The notes under the pieces: generated by a model
The model's database searches: none
What the model was told of the DNA's origin: nothing
What the model saw: only the letters and a program-made list of their open reading frames with translations
Source of the DNA: Luteibacter rhizovicinus
GTDB taxonomy: Bacteria; Pseudomonadota; Gammaproteobacteria; Xanthomonadales; Rhodanobacteraceae
Direction: 5' to 3'
DNA length: 64,000 nt
Assembly: GCF_004342265.1 (NCBI RefSeq)
Contig: NZ_SMCS01000002.1
Coordinates: 620,001-684,000 of the forward strand
Position numbers and translations under genes: made by a program
Part shown: piece by piece, positions 10,921 through 20,167 of the stretch
Layout: each line of letters starts with the position of its first letter
Position numbering within the stretch: the first letter of the stretch is position 1

Positions 10921-13230
10921 TCAGAAGCTGTAACGGGCGGACACGTTGAACGACCGGCCCGGCATGGTCAGGCGCTCGATCTGGGCCGTGCGCTGCTGCG
11001 TATCGTCGACACCGCCACCGCTGGCAACGTTGGCGAGCACACCGCCGTGCAGGGCGCCCCAGTCCCAGTAGCGCCGGTCGGCGATGTTGCTGACGCCCGC
11101 GGCCAGTTCCACCGAGCCGATCGGCGTCCAGTGCGCGTAGAGATCGATCGTCGCGTAGCCCGGCGCCGAGAACAGCGACGTCGCGTCCAGACGATCTTTC
11201 CGGCGCACCGCCTTACCAATCAGTTCGACGCCCCACGCTTTTGCGTCATAGGAAATACCGAGCACGGCCGATGCCGGATCGACGCTGTTGAGCGGCGATG
11301 TGCCGGTCTGGCCGATGACCGTCTTGTCGCCGCGCGCGGCACTGAGGCTGCCTTCGAGTTTCCAGCCGGCAAGCGAGCTATTGAGCGCACCCAGGTTGAG
11401 TCCCGCCGTCGCTTCCGCGCCCTTGATCGTCGCCTTGGGGAAGTTGACCGCCTGCATCACGATCAACAGGTTCTGATCGAGGGCCCATTGCGGCCACTGC
11501 GAACGATCGAGCGTGTAACCGCCGAAGATGAAGTTCTTGTACCGGTTGTAATAGACGTTGGCGGTGAAGTAACCGAGTTCGCCCGTACCGCGCACACCCA
11601 GTTCGATGCCCTTGCTGGTTTCGGGTTTCAGACCGGGATTCGGGATGATGCCGTACGCACGCGGCGTACCCCACGCGACAGCCAGCTCGCTGTACAGCGG
11701 CGGCCGGAATCCCTGCGAATACTGCGCGTACGCACTGATCGCATCCGTCACGGCATACTCGACGCCAAGCTTGGGCGACACACGACTCTTCTTTACGTCG
11801 GTCAGGCCGCTCTGCACGAACGAGCTCTTGTAGTAGCTGTCGTTCTCGTCCGGCTTGAAGGAGTAGCGATCGACGCGCACGCCCGGCGTCACGCGCAGGC
11901 GTCCGTTGAGGAACGACATCTCGTCCTGAGCGAACACGGCATAACGGTCCGTGTCGTTCTTCGGGAAGAAACGCAGCGGATAGTTTTCCGGCATGTACGG
12001 CGTATTGCTGGAAACGACGCCCGTACGCGTATCGCGTCCCTGACCACCCAGCTGGCCCGTGGGGGTCGTACGCGACACTTCGATACCGTAGGCGATGCGA
12101 TGTTCGACGGCATCGCCGGTCACCGACTTGAACAGCGTGGCCTTGCCGCCGAAGAGACGCTCGTCGAGGTTGCTCAGATACAGGCGATCGTAGGTCGCTC
12201 CGCGCGACGGCACGTTTGCCAGCGTATGGGTGGTCGACTCGGTTTCGGTCTTTTGCCAGTACACATTCCATTCGATGCGATCGACCAGCGTCGTATCGAG
12301 ATTGGCGTAGCGCTGTTCGAACGAACCGCGGATACGCGACGACGTGTCTTCGGCGCGGTCGTCCAGCAGGCGAGTAGTGCCGGTCGCCTGATTCATCGCG
12401 CTGTAGATATGCGTGTTCACCTTATTACGGAACACATCGACCGTGACGCGATCTTCGCGACCCGAGTCGGCGGTATGCACGTACTTTCCAAGCACGCTGT
12501 TCGTCGTCGACGACATCGGATCGGGCCGCGTGCGCAGATAATTCGTCGTGTCTACGTCGCCTTTGTTGTTCGTCGCACTGGCTTCGCGATGGTTTGCGAC
12601 GAAGACGATACCGTTGCGCTTATCGCCGCCGGCCAGCGTAAGCGACGTGCCCAGGCCGCGATCCGCGCTGCTGTACTGCTCTTTCACCGAAACATAAGTA
12701 TCGCGTCCGTCGCGCAGGTAATCGGCGGGATCGCGTGTCACGTAACGAACGGTGCCACCCAACGCATCGGAAGGATCGAGAGCGGAGGCCGGACCACGCG
12801 CTATCTCGACGCTTTTCACCGAATCGAGATCGATGAAGTCGCGGCCCGCACGCATACCGGTGGTGGAGAAGCCGAACGAATTCGCCGTGGCGACGCCGTC
12901 GGTCTGGATGTTGACGCGATTGCCGTCCAGACCGCGGATGCTGAAGCTGTCCAGGCCCCATCGTCCCGCGGCACCGATAGCCGACACGCCCGGCTCGTAA
13001 CGCACCAGGTCGCGGATATCGACCACCAGATGGCGATCCATCGTTTCCCGGTCGATAACCGATACCGTGGCGGGCACGTCGAAACGGAACGCCGAACCGA
13101 TGGCGGTGACCGTGATGCGCGGCAACTGCTGCGTATCGTCGGTGGAAGGCGCCGTATCCGCGGCGTACGCGGACGGGGAGCCGCCGAGCACCGCGCACAC
13201 AAGCGCGGCCAGTGTGGTTTTCTGGAGCAC
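10921..13230 (-). CDS. hmuR: TonB-dependent heme/hemoglobin receptor
   Basis: An outer-membrane TonB-dependent receptor, about 769 residues. I chose GTG 13230: it has a GAAGGA six bases upstream and starts directly at the signal peptide (VLQKTTLAALVCAVLGGSPS). The GTG at 13260 would add ten polar residues. A TonB box-like ITVTAIG, a plug domain (VSVIDRETMDRHLVVDIRDL) and a beta-barrel ending in aromatic F (VSARYSF) are visible. The heme-receptor boxes occur as FRPPLYSEL (about residue 506) and NPGLKPE (about 530). The histidine usually found between these boxes is missing here; tyrosines are present instead. First gene of the hmu operon. Confidence 0.9.
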   Translation of the reverse strand: MLQKTTLAALVCAVLGGSPSAYAADTAPSTDDTQQLPRITVTAIGSAFRFDVPATVSVIDRETMDRHLVVDIRDLVRYEPGVSAIGAAGRWGLDSFSIRGLDGNRVNIQTDGVATANSFGFSTTGMRAGRDFIDLDSVKSVEIARGPASALDPSDALGGTVRYVTRDPADYLRDGRDTYVSVKEQYSSADRGLGTSLTLAGGDKRNGIVFVANHREASATNNKGDVDTTNYLRTRPDPMSSTTNSVLGKYVHTADSGREDRVTVDVFRNKVNTHIYSAMNQATGTTRLLDDRAEDTSSRIRGSFEQRYANLDTTLVDRIEWNVYWQKTETESTTHTLANVPSRGATYDRLYLSNLDERLFGGKATLFKSVTGDAVEHRIAYGIEVSRTTPTGQLGGQGRDTRTGVVSSNTPYMPENYPLRFFPKNDTDRYAVFAQDEMSFLNGRLRVTPGVRVDRYSFKPDENDSYYKSSFVQSGLTDVKKSRVSPKLGVEYAVTDAISAYAQYSQGFRPPLYSELAVAWGTPRAYGIIPNPGLKPETSKGIELGVRGTGELGYFTANVYYNRYKNFIFGGYTLDRSQWPQWALDQNLLIVMQAVNFPKATIKGAEATAGLNLGALNSSLAGWKLEGSLSAARGDKTVIGQTGTSPLNSVDPASAVLGISYDAKAWGVELIGKAVRRKDRLDATSLFSAPGYATIDLYAHWTPIGSVELAAGVSNIADRRYWDWGALHGGVLANVASGGGVDDTQQRTAQIERLTMPGRSFNVSARYSF

Positions 13231-13354
13231 AGGAAGTCCTTCGCAATCGTGCCTTTGCACGAATCGGGGGGCTTGCGAAGGAGGCCTGGCCTCCGGCTGG
13301 CGACCGGGGTTGATGGGTAGGAAAGAAGATCGCAGAAAGGCGTCTTCTTCACAT

Positions 13355-13373
13355 GGTATTGAGAATCATTCCT
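13355..13373. promoter_or_regulatory. Fur box upstream of heme operon
   Basis: The 19 bases starting GGTATTGAGAATCATTCC match the classical 19-bp Fur consensus at 13 positions, including the core GAnAATCATT. It lies about 125 bp upstream of the hmuR start, in the AT-richer gap before the MalK-type ATPase gene. It predicts repression of the heme operon when iron is plentiful. Confidence 0.75.
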
Positions 13374-13400
13374 ATTTACAACACATGGCGCCCATGTTTC

Positions 13401-14492
13401 TCAAATGTCGATGCGACACGTTGTTTCGGGATCGAAGAAATGCAGCCGCTCGGCGGCGAAGCCCAGCGCCACATCGGTACCCGGCTGCACGACGGAATGC
13501 GGCGGCGCGCGCGACACGATTTCGCCACCGGCGTAACGCATGTTGAGGAAGATTTCGTTGCCGACGGGCTCGACGACTTCCAGGTGCGCGTGCAGTCGCG
13601 TTGCCACGCCGTTCGCTTCGGCAAGTTGCAGATCTTCCGGACGCACGCCGACGATGACCGGCTTGTCGACGTACGCGGCAAGCGCGTCGGACGTCACGCC
13701 CAGCGACACCGTGCCTTCGGCCATCTGCAAACTCAGGCCATCGGCACGACGAAGCGTGCCGTGGAAAAGATTCATCGCGGGACTGCCGAGGAAGCCCGCA
13801 ACGAAAAGATTCACCGGCTTGTTGTAGAGATTCATCGGTGTGTCGAGCTGCTGGATCACGCCGCCATTGAGCACCACGATGCGCTGACCGAGCGTCATCG
13901 CTTCGATCTGGTCGTGCGTGACGTAGATCATGGTGGCGCCGACACGACGATGGATGCGCGCGATTTCGACGCGCGTCGAAAGACGCAGCTTCGCGTCCAG
14001 GTTGGAAAGCGGCTCGTCCAGCAGGAAAACCGCCGGATCGCGCACCATGGCACGCCCCAGCGCCACGCGCTGACGCTGTCCGCCCGACAGCGCGGCGGGC
14101 TTGGAAGACAGGCGTTCGTTGAGACCGAGCATGTCGGACGCTTCGGCGACGCGACGATCGATTTCTTCTTTCGGCTGGCCACGCAGACGCAGACCGAAGC
14201 CGAGGTTTTCCTGCACCGTCATGTGCGGATACAGGGCGTAATTCTGGAACACCATCGCGATGTCGCGATCCTTCGGTGCCACGTCGTTGACGACGCGGTC
14301 CCCGATCCACAGTTCGCCGCCCGAAATGGATTCCAGGCCGGCGATCATGCGCAGCAACGTCGTCTTGCCGCAGCCGGAAGGACCGACGAGGACCAGCAAC
14401 TCGCCATCGGCGATGTCGAAACTGGCTTCGGCGACGGCAACGTGCCCGTTCGGGTAAACCTTGCGTACCTTATCGAGCCGAACACCAGCCAT
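13401..14492 (-). CDS. ugpC: MalK/UgpC-type sugar ABC transporter ATP-binding protein
   Basis: A 363-residue cytosolic ATPase of the MalK/UgpC/MsmX class, which powers carbohydrate or glycerol-phosphate importers. Walker A (GPSGCGKTT), Q-loop (FQNYALYPHMTV), signature (LSGGQRQRVALGRAMV), Walker B (VFLLDEPLSNLDAKL) and H-loop (YVTHDQIEAMTLGQR) are complete, followed by the C-terminal OB-fold regulatory domain (GVRPEDLQL). ATG 14492 is used, with GGAG six bases upstream; the frame remains open far beyond by chance. No permease or binding-protein gene is nearby, so it is an orphan ATPase that probably serves distant importers. It is divergent from glk, which suggests shared sugar control. Confidence 0.9.
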   Translation of the reverse strand: MAGVRLDKVRKVYPNGHVAVAEASFDIADGELLVLVGPSGCGKTTLLRMIAGLESISGGELWIGDRVVNDVAPKDRDIAMVFQNYALYPHMTVQENLGFGLRLRGQPKEEIDRRVAEASDMLGLNERLSSKPAALSGGQRQRVALGRAMVRDPAVFLLDEPLSNLDAKLRLSTRVEIARIHRRVGATMIYVTHDQIEAMTLGQRIVVLNGGVIQQLDTPMNLYNKPVNLFVAGFLGSPAMNLFHGTLRRADGLSLQMAEGTVSLGVTSDALAAYVDKPVIVGVRPEDLQLAEANGVATRLHAHLEVVEPVGNEIFLNMRYAGGEIVSRAPPHSVVQPGTDVALGFAAERLHFFDPETTCRIDI

Positions 14493-14601
14493 CTTCTTCT
14501 CCGTAGACGCCCGCACCGCGTAACGCCGCATCATCGTAAAACCCGTAACCGGCGCGGCATGGGAGCCTGCACTTTGTCGGGACAATCCGGTATTCTGCCG
14601 A

Positions 14602-14615
14602 TGTAATCGTTTACG
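14602..14615. promoter_or_regulatory. LacI-family-like operator between ugpC and glk
   Basis: The imperfect palindrome TGTAATCGTTTACG (GTAA-n-CG-n-TTAC) has the central CG and half-sites typical of LacI/GalR-family operators. It lies in the 258-bp gap between two divergent sugar-related genes, 149 bp before glk and 110 bp before ugpC. No regulator gene is adjacent. A HexR-type site is an alternative reading of the same TGTAAT start. Confidence 0.5.
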
Positions 14616-14750
14616 TCCAAGTGTAGGCTCCAGCGATGGGACTCGAAGCGGTCCACCGACCGTCCAGGGCGCGCCACCGGAATTGTCACTAGACGTCAGG
14701 CCCCGCCCAAGGCACCCTTGCGGGCTCAGTGACATGACAGGTTCTCGATA

Positions 14751-15767
14751 ATGGTCAACGGTAGCGCTTCGGCGAAGACCCTGCTCGCCGATCTCGGCGG
14801 CACCAATGTTCGCTTCGGCATAGCGGACCCATCCCTTGAGCAGCCCCTGCTCCTGGATACCGTCAAGCGTTACCGCGTGAAGGATTACGAGTCGCTTACC
14901 CACGCGGCACGTGAATATTTCAAGGAAACCGGCCATAACGCCGATCGCGCGATCATCGCTGCGGCCGGTCGTATCGACGATGGCGAGACCGTGAAGGTCA
15001 CGAACAACCCCTGGGCGATTTCGGCGAAGAAAACCGCCGCCGAGCTCGATCTCGAGTGGGTACATCTGGTCAACGACTTCGCGGCGCAGAGCATGGCCGT
15101 GATGCTGCTTAAGGGCAACGACCTGGTTCAGGTCGGCGCGCCGCCCCTGCCGAAAATTGGCAGCGACGAGGAACAGACGTTCGTCGTGGTGGGCCCGGGT
15201 ACGGGTCTCGGCGTCGGCGGCCTGCTGATCCGCGGCGAAAAAGTCAGCGTGCTGCAGACCGAAGGCGGTCATGCCGGTTTCGCCGCGCATACGGCCGAGG
15301 ACATCGAAATCCTCAAGGTGCTGAATCTGCGCTACGGCCGCGTGTCGAACGAGCGCCTGATCTGCGGCGCCGGACTCGTCAACCTGTACAGCGCGATCTG
15401 CGAAATCGCGGGCCAGAAGGCCGAAGATCTGACGCCTGAAGACGTCACCGACCGCGCCAAGGCCGACACCTGTCCGATGTGCGTACGCGCCGTCGAAACG
15501 TTCGCCGGTATCTTCGGCAGCGTCGCCGGCGATCTGGTGCTGACTCTCGGTGCGTGGAACGGCGTTTATCTCACCGGCGGCATGATCCCGATCCTGCTGC
15601 CGTGGCTGGAACGCGGTCACTTCCGCGAACGCTTCGAAGCCAAGGGCCGCTTCCGCGACACCATGGAAAAAGTACCCACCCAGGCCATCATGAATCCGGA
15701 ACCGGGCCTCGTCGGCGGCGCCGCGCTCGCGGTCGTCGAATCGGGGCGTTCGCTGCTTAAGCGCTGA
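14751..15767 (+). CDS. glk: Glucokinase
   Basis: Phosphorylates glucose to glucose 6-phosphate using ATP in the cytosol, the entry step to Entner-Doudoroff/glycolysis. At 338 residues it fits the bacterial Glk family (not ROK). The N-terminal phosphate loop LLADLGGTNVRFG, the sugar-site region HLVNDFAAQSMAV, the GPGTGLGVGGLL nucleotide motif and EGGHAGFA are all visible. The ATG at 14751 has only a weak CAGG upstream. Divergent from the MalK-type ATPase, with a probable LacI-type operator between them. Confidence 0.93.
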   Translation: MVNGSASAKTLLADLGGTNVRFGIADPSLEQPLLLDTVKRYRVKDYESLTHAAREYFKETGHNADRAIIAAAGRIDDGETVKVTNNPWAISAKKTAAELDLEWVHLVNDFAAQSMAVMLLKGNDLVQVGAPPLPKIGSDEEQTFVVVGPGTGLGVGGLLIRGEKVSVLQTEGGHAGFAAHTAEDIEILKVLNLRYGRVSNERLICGAGLVNLYSAICEIAGQKAEDLTPEDVTDRAKADTCPMCVRAVETFAGIFGSVAGDLVLTLGAWNGVYLTGGMIPILLPWLERGHFRERFEAKGRFRDTMEKVPTQAIMNPEPGLVGGAALAVVESGRSLLKR

Positions 15768-15792
15768 TGGCCGGGCTTTCCGCGACGCTCTC

Positions 15793-15931
15793 TGTGGGAG
15801 CGCGCCTGCGCGCGAAAGCCAACAGGGCAAGGAAGCCGGATACCCACATCCGCAAGCTCGATCTTCGGGCTGCGGATGCAACCTTCATCCTTACCGCTCC
15901 GTAGGCTTTCGCGCGCAGGCGCGCTCCCACA
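15793..15931. repeat. REPIN-like inverted REP pair
   Basis: A perfect 28-bp inverted repeat (left 15793-15820, right 15904-15931) beginning TGTGGGAGCGCGCCTGCGCG, separated by 83 bases, in the gap between glk and the helicase gene. Each arm is itself palindromic in its core (GCGCGCCTGCGCGC). This is the layout of a REPIN: two REP units in inverted orientation that replicate as a unit with a REP-associated transposase (RAYT) elsewhere. Confidence 0.8.
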
Positions 15932-15964
15932 GTGTCACGGTCGCGGCAGAACTGGTGGTAGCTA

Positions 15965-18900
15965 TTACTGCGCCGGCGCCAGCAGCGCGTCCAGGTCGCT
16001 TTCGTCGAAGCTGAGCCTCTCGCGACTGCCGCCGCCTTCGAGGACGGCTTCCGCCAGCTCCGCCTTACGCGCTTTCAGTTCTTCGATGCGCTCTTCCACC
16101 GTACCCGCCGTAATAAGGCGATACACGAAGACCGGCTTGTCCTGGCCGATGCGATGCGCGCGGTCGCTGGCCTGCGCTTCGGCCGCCGGATTCCACCACG
16201 GGTCGTAGTGAATAACCGTGTCCGCCGCGGTGAGATTGAGACCCACGCCGCCTGCCTTCAGCGACAGCAGGAACATCGGAACCTCCCCGTTCTGGAACCG
16301 CTCCACGGGTTCGGCGCGATCGCGCGTTTCGCCGGTGAGCATCACGTAACTCAGGCGACGGCGATCGAGCTCGACCGCGATCAGCTTCAGCATTTCCGTG
16401 AACTGACTGAAGAGCAATACACGTCGCCCCTCGGCGAGCAGCGCGGGCAGCATGTCCATCAGCAATTCGAACTTCGCCGATTCGCGCACGCCACGCGCCG
16501 CTTCCAGTTTCACGAGTCGCGGATCGCAGCACACCTGACGGAGCTTCAGCAGCGCATCGAGTACGACAATGCCGCTGTGCGCGATGCCGCGTTGCGCGAT
16601 GACTTCGCGCAGTTCTTCGGCCAGCGAAAGACGCAGGCTTTCGTAAAGATCGCGCTGACGCGGCTCCATCACGACGCGTCTCGTGATTTCCGTTTTCGCC
16701 GGCAACTCGGAGGCCACCTGACCCTTCGTGCGGCGGAGGATGAAGGGCGCGATGCGCCGGTTCAGCCGCTCCTGGCAGTCGACATCCTGTTGCCGCTCGA
16801 TAGGCACGCGGTAGTGGCGCCGGAATGCGCCCTCGTCGCCCAGCAGACCCGGTACGGCGAGATCGACCTGCGACCATAGTTCGCCGAGATGATTTTCAAG
16901 CGGCGTGCCGGTAAGGCACAGACAGCGCGGCGCCTGCAGCGCGAGCAACGCGCGACGCGCCTGCGTGCGCGGGTTTTTTACCTGCTGCGCTTCGTCCAGC
17001 ACGACCAGCGCGAACGATTGTTTCTTGAGTGCGTCGACATCGCGCGGAAGCAACGCATACGTCGTGAGAATGACGTCGTGCTCCGCGATACGCGTGAAGG
17101 TTTCGGCGCGCTGCGGTCCGTGCAGCGCCAGCAGACGGAGGTCGGGCGCGAACCGCGCAACTTCGGCCACCCAGTTGGGAACGAGACTTGTCGGCACCAC
17201 TACCAGTGCCGGCGAATTCAGCGAACCGCTTTCCTTCAGCGCGAGCAGATGCGTGATGAGCTGCAACGTCTTGCCCAGGCCCATGTCGTCGGCGAGGACG
17301 CCACCGGTACCAGCTTCGGCAAGCGCGTTCATCCAGCGCAGGCCGTCGCGTTGATACGGGCGAAGCTCCGCGCGCAGACCCGCGGGCACCGCATCGCTGG
17401 CGCGCTCGGCCGCTTCGCGCAGACGGCGCGTGAAACCGCGCAATCGCTCGGGCGCTTCGAAGGAACCGCCGGACGGCAGCGCCTGAACCAGTTCTTCCAG
17501 ACGCCCCGCCTGCACGCGCGGCAAATGCAGCTGCTGACGCGGGCGCTCGAGATATTCCGCCAGCGGCGCGAGCAGGCCGCGCAGCTCCTTCAGCCGGACG
17601 GGCACGCGACGTCGTTCGTCGACCGGGGCGTACCACACCGAGTCCTCGGCCTCGTTCGGCGCGGGGCTCAGGCTGAGCTGATTTTCGGCCAGCGCCTGGG
17701 CCACGGCGGGAAGCAGGTTGACGCGCTGCCCTTCGACCTCGATACCGATTTCCAGATCGAAGGCCTGGTCTTTATCGTCTTCGGCGGCGCGGCCATACCA
17801 GCGCACGGGGCCTTCGAGCACTTCGAACGGGAAACTCGGCGCGTACTCCAGCACGAAGCCGTCGGCTTCCAGCTTCGGCCGCAGCGCGAGCCATCGCGCC
17901 GGCGTGTTGACCTCCAACGCGCCCGCGTAGCCCTTACCCGGAAAGAGCCACGCATCGTCGGGCAACGTGTCGGCCATGTCCCAGGGCAGGCCTTCCGTAT
18001 CCACGGCGGGATTAAGGCCGGCGGTCTCCAGATGCTCCATGGAGGCGAGCTCTTCCGCGCGGCGGCGCGTGATTTCGAGCAATGTTCCGTTCCGTATACG
18101 CCGCACCAGCGGCTCGCCGCCACGACCGGGCAGGCGCTCGCCCGCATAGTCGAAGGCGAGACGACCGTATGCCAGCGGCGGCGTACCGGCCGCCAGGCGC
18201 GCGTGACGGGTGAGCGCATGCAGCACGAGGACCGGCCGCGGCGAAAGCTCGGCGCGCCGCATGTCTTCGAATACCTGGGGGGCCGGCATGCGCGCGGCGA
18301 GCGGCGTGCTCGCCAGGGTGCTGCGGAAAATGCCGCTGTTTTCGGGCGGCAGCGGCGGCAGGTCGAGCCACTCGCTTTCCTCCCTGGCACCTTCCAGCTG
18401 ACCGACTTCGGCGTGCTCGGCGTCGAGGAACCATAGCGCCCCCACGCGGAGCAGGCGCTGGCTGTGCGGGACGACGGGCAGCAGCTTCTGACTGCCGTCG
18501 TTCTCCAGATGCCAGCGCCAGCTCAGCGGATGCGACTTGCCGCGCGACAGGTGCAGCCCGGCCACGCCGCCGAAGAAGCATGGCGCCGTGTCGAGGATTT
18601 CGGTAAGCAGGGAATCGCCCAGCGACCCGGCGAACCGGGCATAGCTACGACTCTTGCGCAGGGTTTGCGGCAGCCCCAGCACCGTGGCGGCAAGACGCTG
18701 CTCGGAAGCGCTGAGCGATGCGTGCAGCAAGTGCTTGCTGTCCAGCGGCGTCGGCCGCGTATAGCGACCTTCCGCGCTGACGGTAAGCAGGACCGGAGCG
18801 ACGTCCAGATGGGCCGACGGCTCGTGGGCGTCGTTGACGGCCTCGAGGAAGAAGCCCAGGACGACCCGATCGGACGAACGCACCTGTGCCGACGCGTCCA

Positions 18901-18985
18901 GCGCCCGGCGCCATGCCACAGGTAGCGATTCCGCCTGTCCGGCCGAAGCCTCGAAGCGACTCCGTTTGTCGTCCGGCTGGTGCAT
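15965..18985 (-). CDS. SNF2-family DEAD/DEAH-box helicase
   Basis: A 1006-residue ATP-dependent nucleic-acid translocase of the SNF2/HepA superfamily. The N-terminal about 530 residues are a less-conserved region without catalytic motifs. The helicase core starts near LRPYQRDGLRWMNAL; motif I DDMGLGKT is near residue 565, motif II is DEAQ (VVLDEAQQVKNP, near 660), motif III LTGTPLEN, and the C-terminal lobe has LLFSQFTEML, GGVGLNLT and QASDRAHRIGQ, which contains the SNF2 arginine finger. It is longer than typical and is not RapA, which has a different N-terminus. It stands alone, so its partner (RNA polymerase, DNA repair or defence) is not indicated. Confidence 0.88.
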   Translation of the reverse strand: MHQPDDKRSRFEASAGQAESLPVAWRRALDASAQVRSSDRVVLGFFLEAVNDAHEPSAHLDVAPVLLTVSAEGRYTRPTPLDSKHLLHASLSASEQRLAATVLGLPQTLRKSRSYARFAGSLGDSLLTEILDTAPCFFGGVAGLHLSRGKSHPLSWRWHLENDGSQKLLPVVPHSQRLLRVGALWFLDAEHAEVGQLEGAREESEWLDLPPLPPENSGIFRSTLASTPLAARMPAPQVFEDMRRAELSPRPVLVLHALTRHARLAAGTPPLAYGRLAFDYAGERLPGRGGEPLVRRIRNGTLLEITRRRAEELASMEHLETAGLNPAVDTEGLPWDMADTLPDDAWLFPGKGYAGALEVNTPARWLALRPKLEADGFVLEYAPSFPFEVLEGPVRWYGRAAEDDKDQAFDLEIGIEVEGQRVNLLPAVAQALAENQLSLSPAPNEAEDSVWYAPVDERRRVPVRLKELRGLLAPLAEYLERPRQQLHLPRVQAGRLEELVQALPSGGSFEAPERLRGFTRRLREAAERASDAVPAGLRAELRPYQRDGLRWMNALAEAGTGGVLADDMGLGKTLQLITHLLALKESGSLNSPALVVVPTSLVPNWVAEVARFAPDLRLLALHGPQRAETFTRIAEHDVILTTYALLPRDVDALKKQSFALVVLDEAQQVKNPRTQARRALLALQAPRCLCLTGTPLENHLGELWSQVDLAVPGLLGDEGAFRRHYRVPIERQQDVDCQERLNRRIAPFILRRTKGQVASELPAKTEITRRVVMEPRQRDLYESLRLSLAEELREVIAQRGIAHSGIVVLDALLKLRQVCCDPRLVKLEAARGVRESAKFELLMDMLPALLAEGRRVLLFSQFTEMLKLIAVELDRRRLSYVMLTGETRDRAEPVERFQNGEVPMFLLSLKAGGVGLNLTAADTVIHYDPWWNPAAEAQASDRAHRIGQDKPVFVYRLITAGTVEERIEELKARKAELAEAVLEGGGSRERLSFDESDLDALLAPAQ

Positions 18986-19126
18986 CCGTTTCGATCCGCC
19001 TGCGCGACCAAAACAAGAAGCTTAGCAGGGGCGGACGTCAAGCCTTGTAGGACTATTTCCTGTTTTGGCACATCCGGACCGGCACGGTTCAGCGACGCGG
19101 GCAAGCCCTGCGTCGCCAACGGACGA

Positions 19127-20164
19127 TCAGGCCGGCGAGGCGCCGAACAGATTGGCCGGATATTCCGGTTTGCGCTCGCGGGCCATCAAGGCGCGCAGCC
19201 CTTCTACCGGCGTGACCTCGCCATGCAGCACGGCCCGGACCCCCGCCGCGATGGGCAGGTCGAGCTGGTGCTTGGCGGCGAGACGGGCCACTTCGTCGGC
19301 GGTGACCACGCTTTCGACCACCTGGCCGATCTCGCGGACAGCCTGGTCCAGCGGAATGCCCCGCCCAAGAGCGAGACCGAGCCGGCGATTGCGGGACAGA
19401 TCGCCCGTACAGGTCAGGACGAGGTCACCCAGACCGGCCAGACCCATGAGGGTTTCCGCCCGGGCACCGAGGGCCACACCGAGGCGCAGCATCTCGTTCA
19501 TGCCGCGCGTGATGAGGCCGGCGCGGGCATTGAGGCCAAGTTCCATGCCGTCCGCGACACCCGTCGCGACGGCCAGCACGTTTTTCATGGCGCCACCGAG
19601 CTCCGCACCCAGGATGTCGCTACCGGTGTAGGCGCGAAAATTCGGTGCGTGGAGCATCGTGGCGAGCAACTGCGCGAAGTCCGCGTCGTCCGAATGGACG
19701 GTAACCGCGCTGGGCAGGCCCGCCGCCACTTCACGGGCGAACGACGGCCCGGTCACCACGGCCGCCGCACGGCCCGGGAGCTTTTCCTGCACTACTTCAT
19801 GCAGGAAGCGGCCGGTTCCCGTCTCGAAACCCTTGGTTGCCCACGAGATCGATGCACCGTCGTCCAGCAGTGGCTTGATCTCGTCGAGCATCGACGCGAA
19901 GGCGTGACTGGGAACGACGATAAGCACGACGCCGGCACCGCGAAGCACGGTGGCCAGATCGGGCTCGTAGGTCAGCTCGGCCGGCAGGTCCAGGTCCGGC
20001 AGATAGCGGGCATTCCGCCCGGTTTCCGCCATGGCGGCGAGGGCAACGGCATCGCGCCCCCACAGCCGAGTGGGCACGTCGTTACGCGCCAGCAGCGCGG
20101 CAAGCGCCGTGCCCCAGGAGCCGGCGCCGAGAACGGCGACGACCGGATGATCGGGCGTTGTCAT
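19127..20164 (-). CDS. gpsA: NAD(P)H-dependent glycerol-3-phosphate dehydrogenase
   Basis: Reduces dihydroxyacetone phosphate to sn-glycerol 3-phosphate, the backbone for phospholipids, and so feeds PlsB encoded at 38.5 kb. The 345-residue product has the N-terminal Rossmann motif [24 protein letters not shown], and the catalytic-lysine segment [25 protein letters not shown] follows. It lies three bases after the secB stop on the same strand, an arrangement known from enterobacteria too, so the two are co-transcribed. Confidence 0.95.
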   Translation of the reverse strand: MTTPDHPVVAVLGAGSWGTALAALLARNDVPTRLWGRDAVALAAMAETGRNARYLPDLDLPAELTYEPDLATVLRGAGVVLIVVPSHAFASMLDEIKPLLDDGASISWATKGFETGTGRFLHEVVQEKLPGRAAAVVTGPSFAREVAAGLPSAVTVHSDDADFAQLLATMLHAPNFRAYTGSDILGAELGGAMKNVLAVATGVADGMELGLNARAGLITRGMNEMLRLGVALGARAETLMGLAGLGDLVLTCTGDLSRNRRLGLALGRGIPLDQAVREIGQVVESVVTADEVARLAAKHQLDLPIAAGVRAVLHGEVTPVEGLRALMARERKPEYPANLFGASPA

Positions 20165-20167
20165 CGA

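Noticed and set aside
13401-15881. An 826-codon reading of the MalK-type gene including the region opposite glk
   Set aside because: Residues before ATG 14492 have no ABC homology and overlap glk antisense; a ribosome site precedes 14492.
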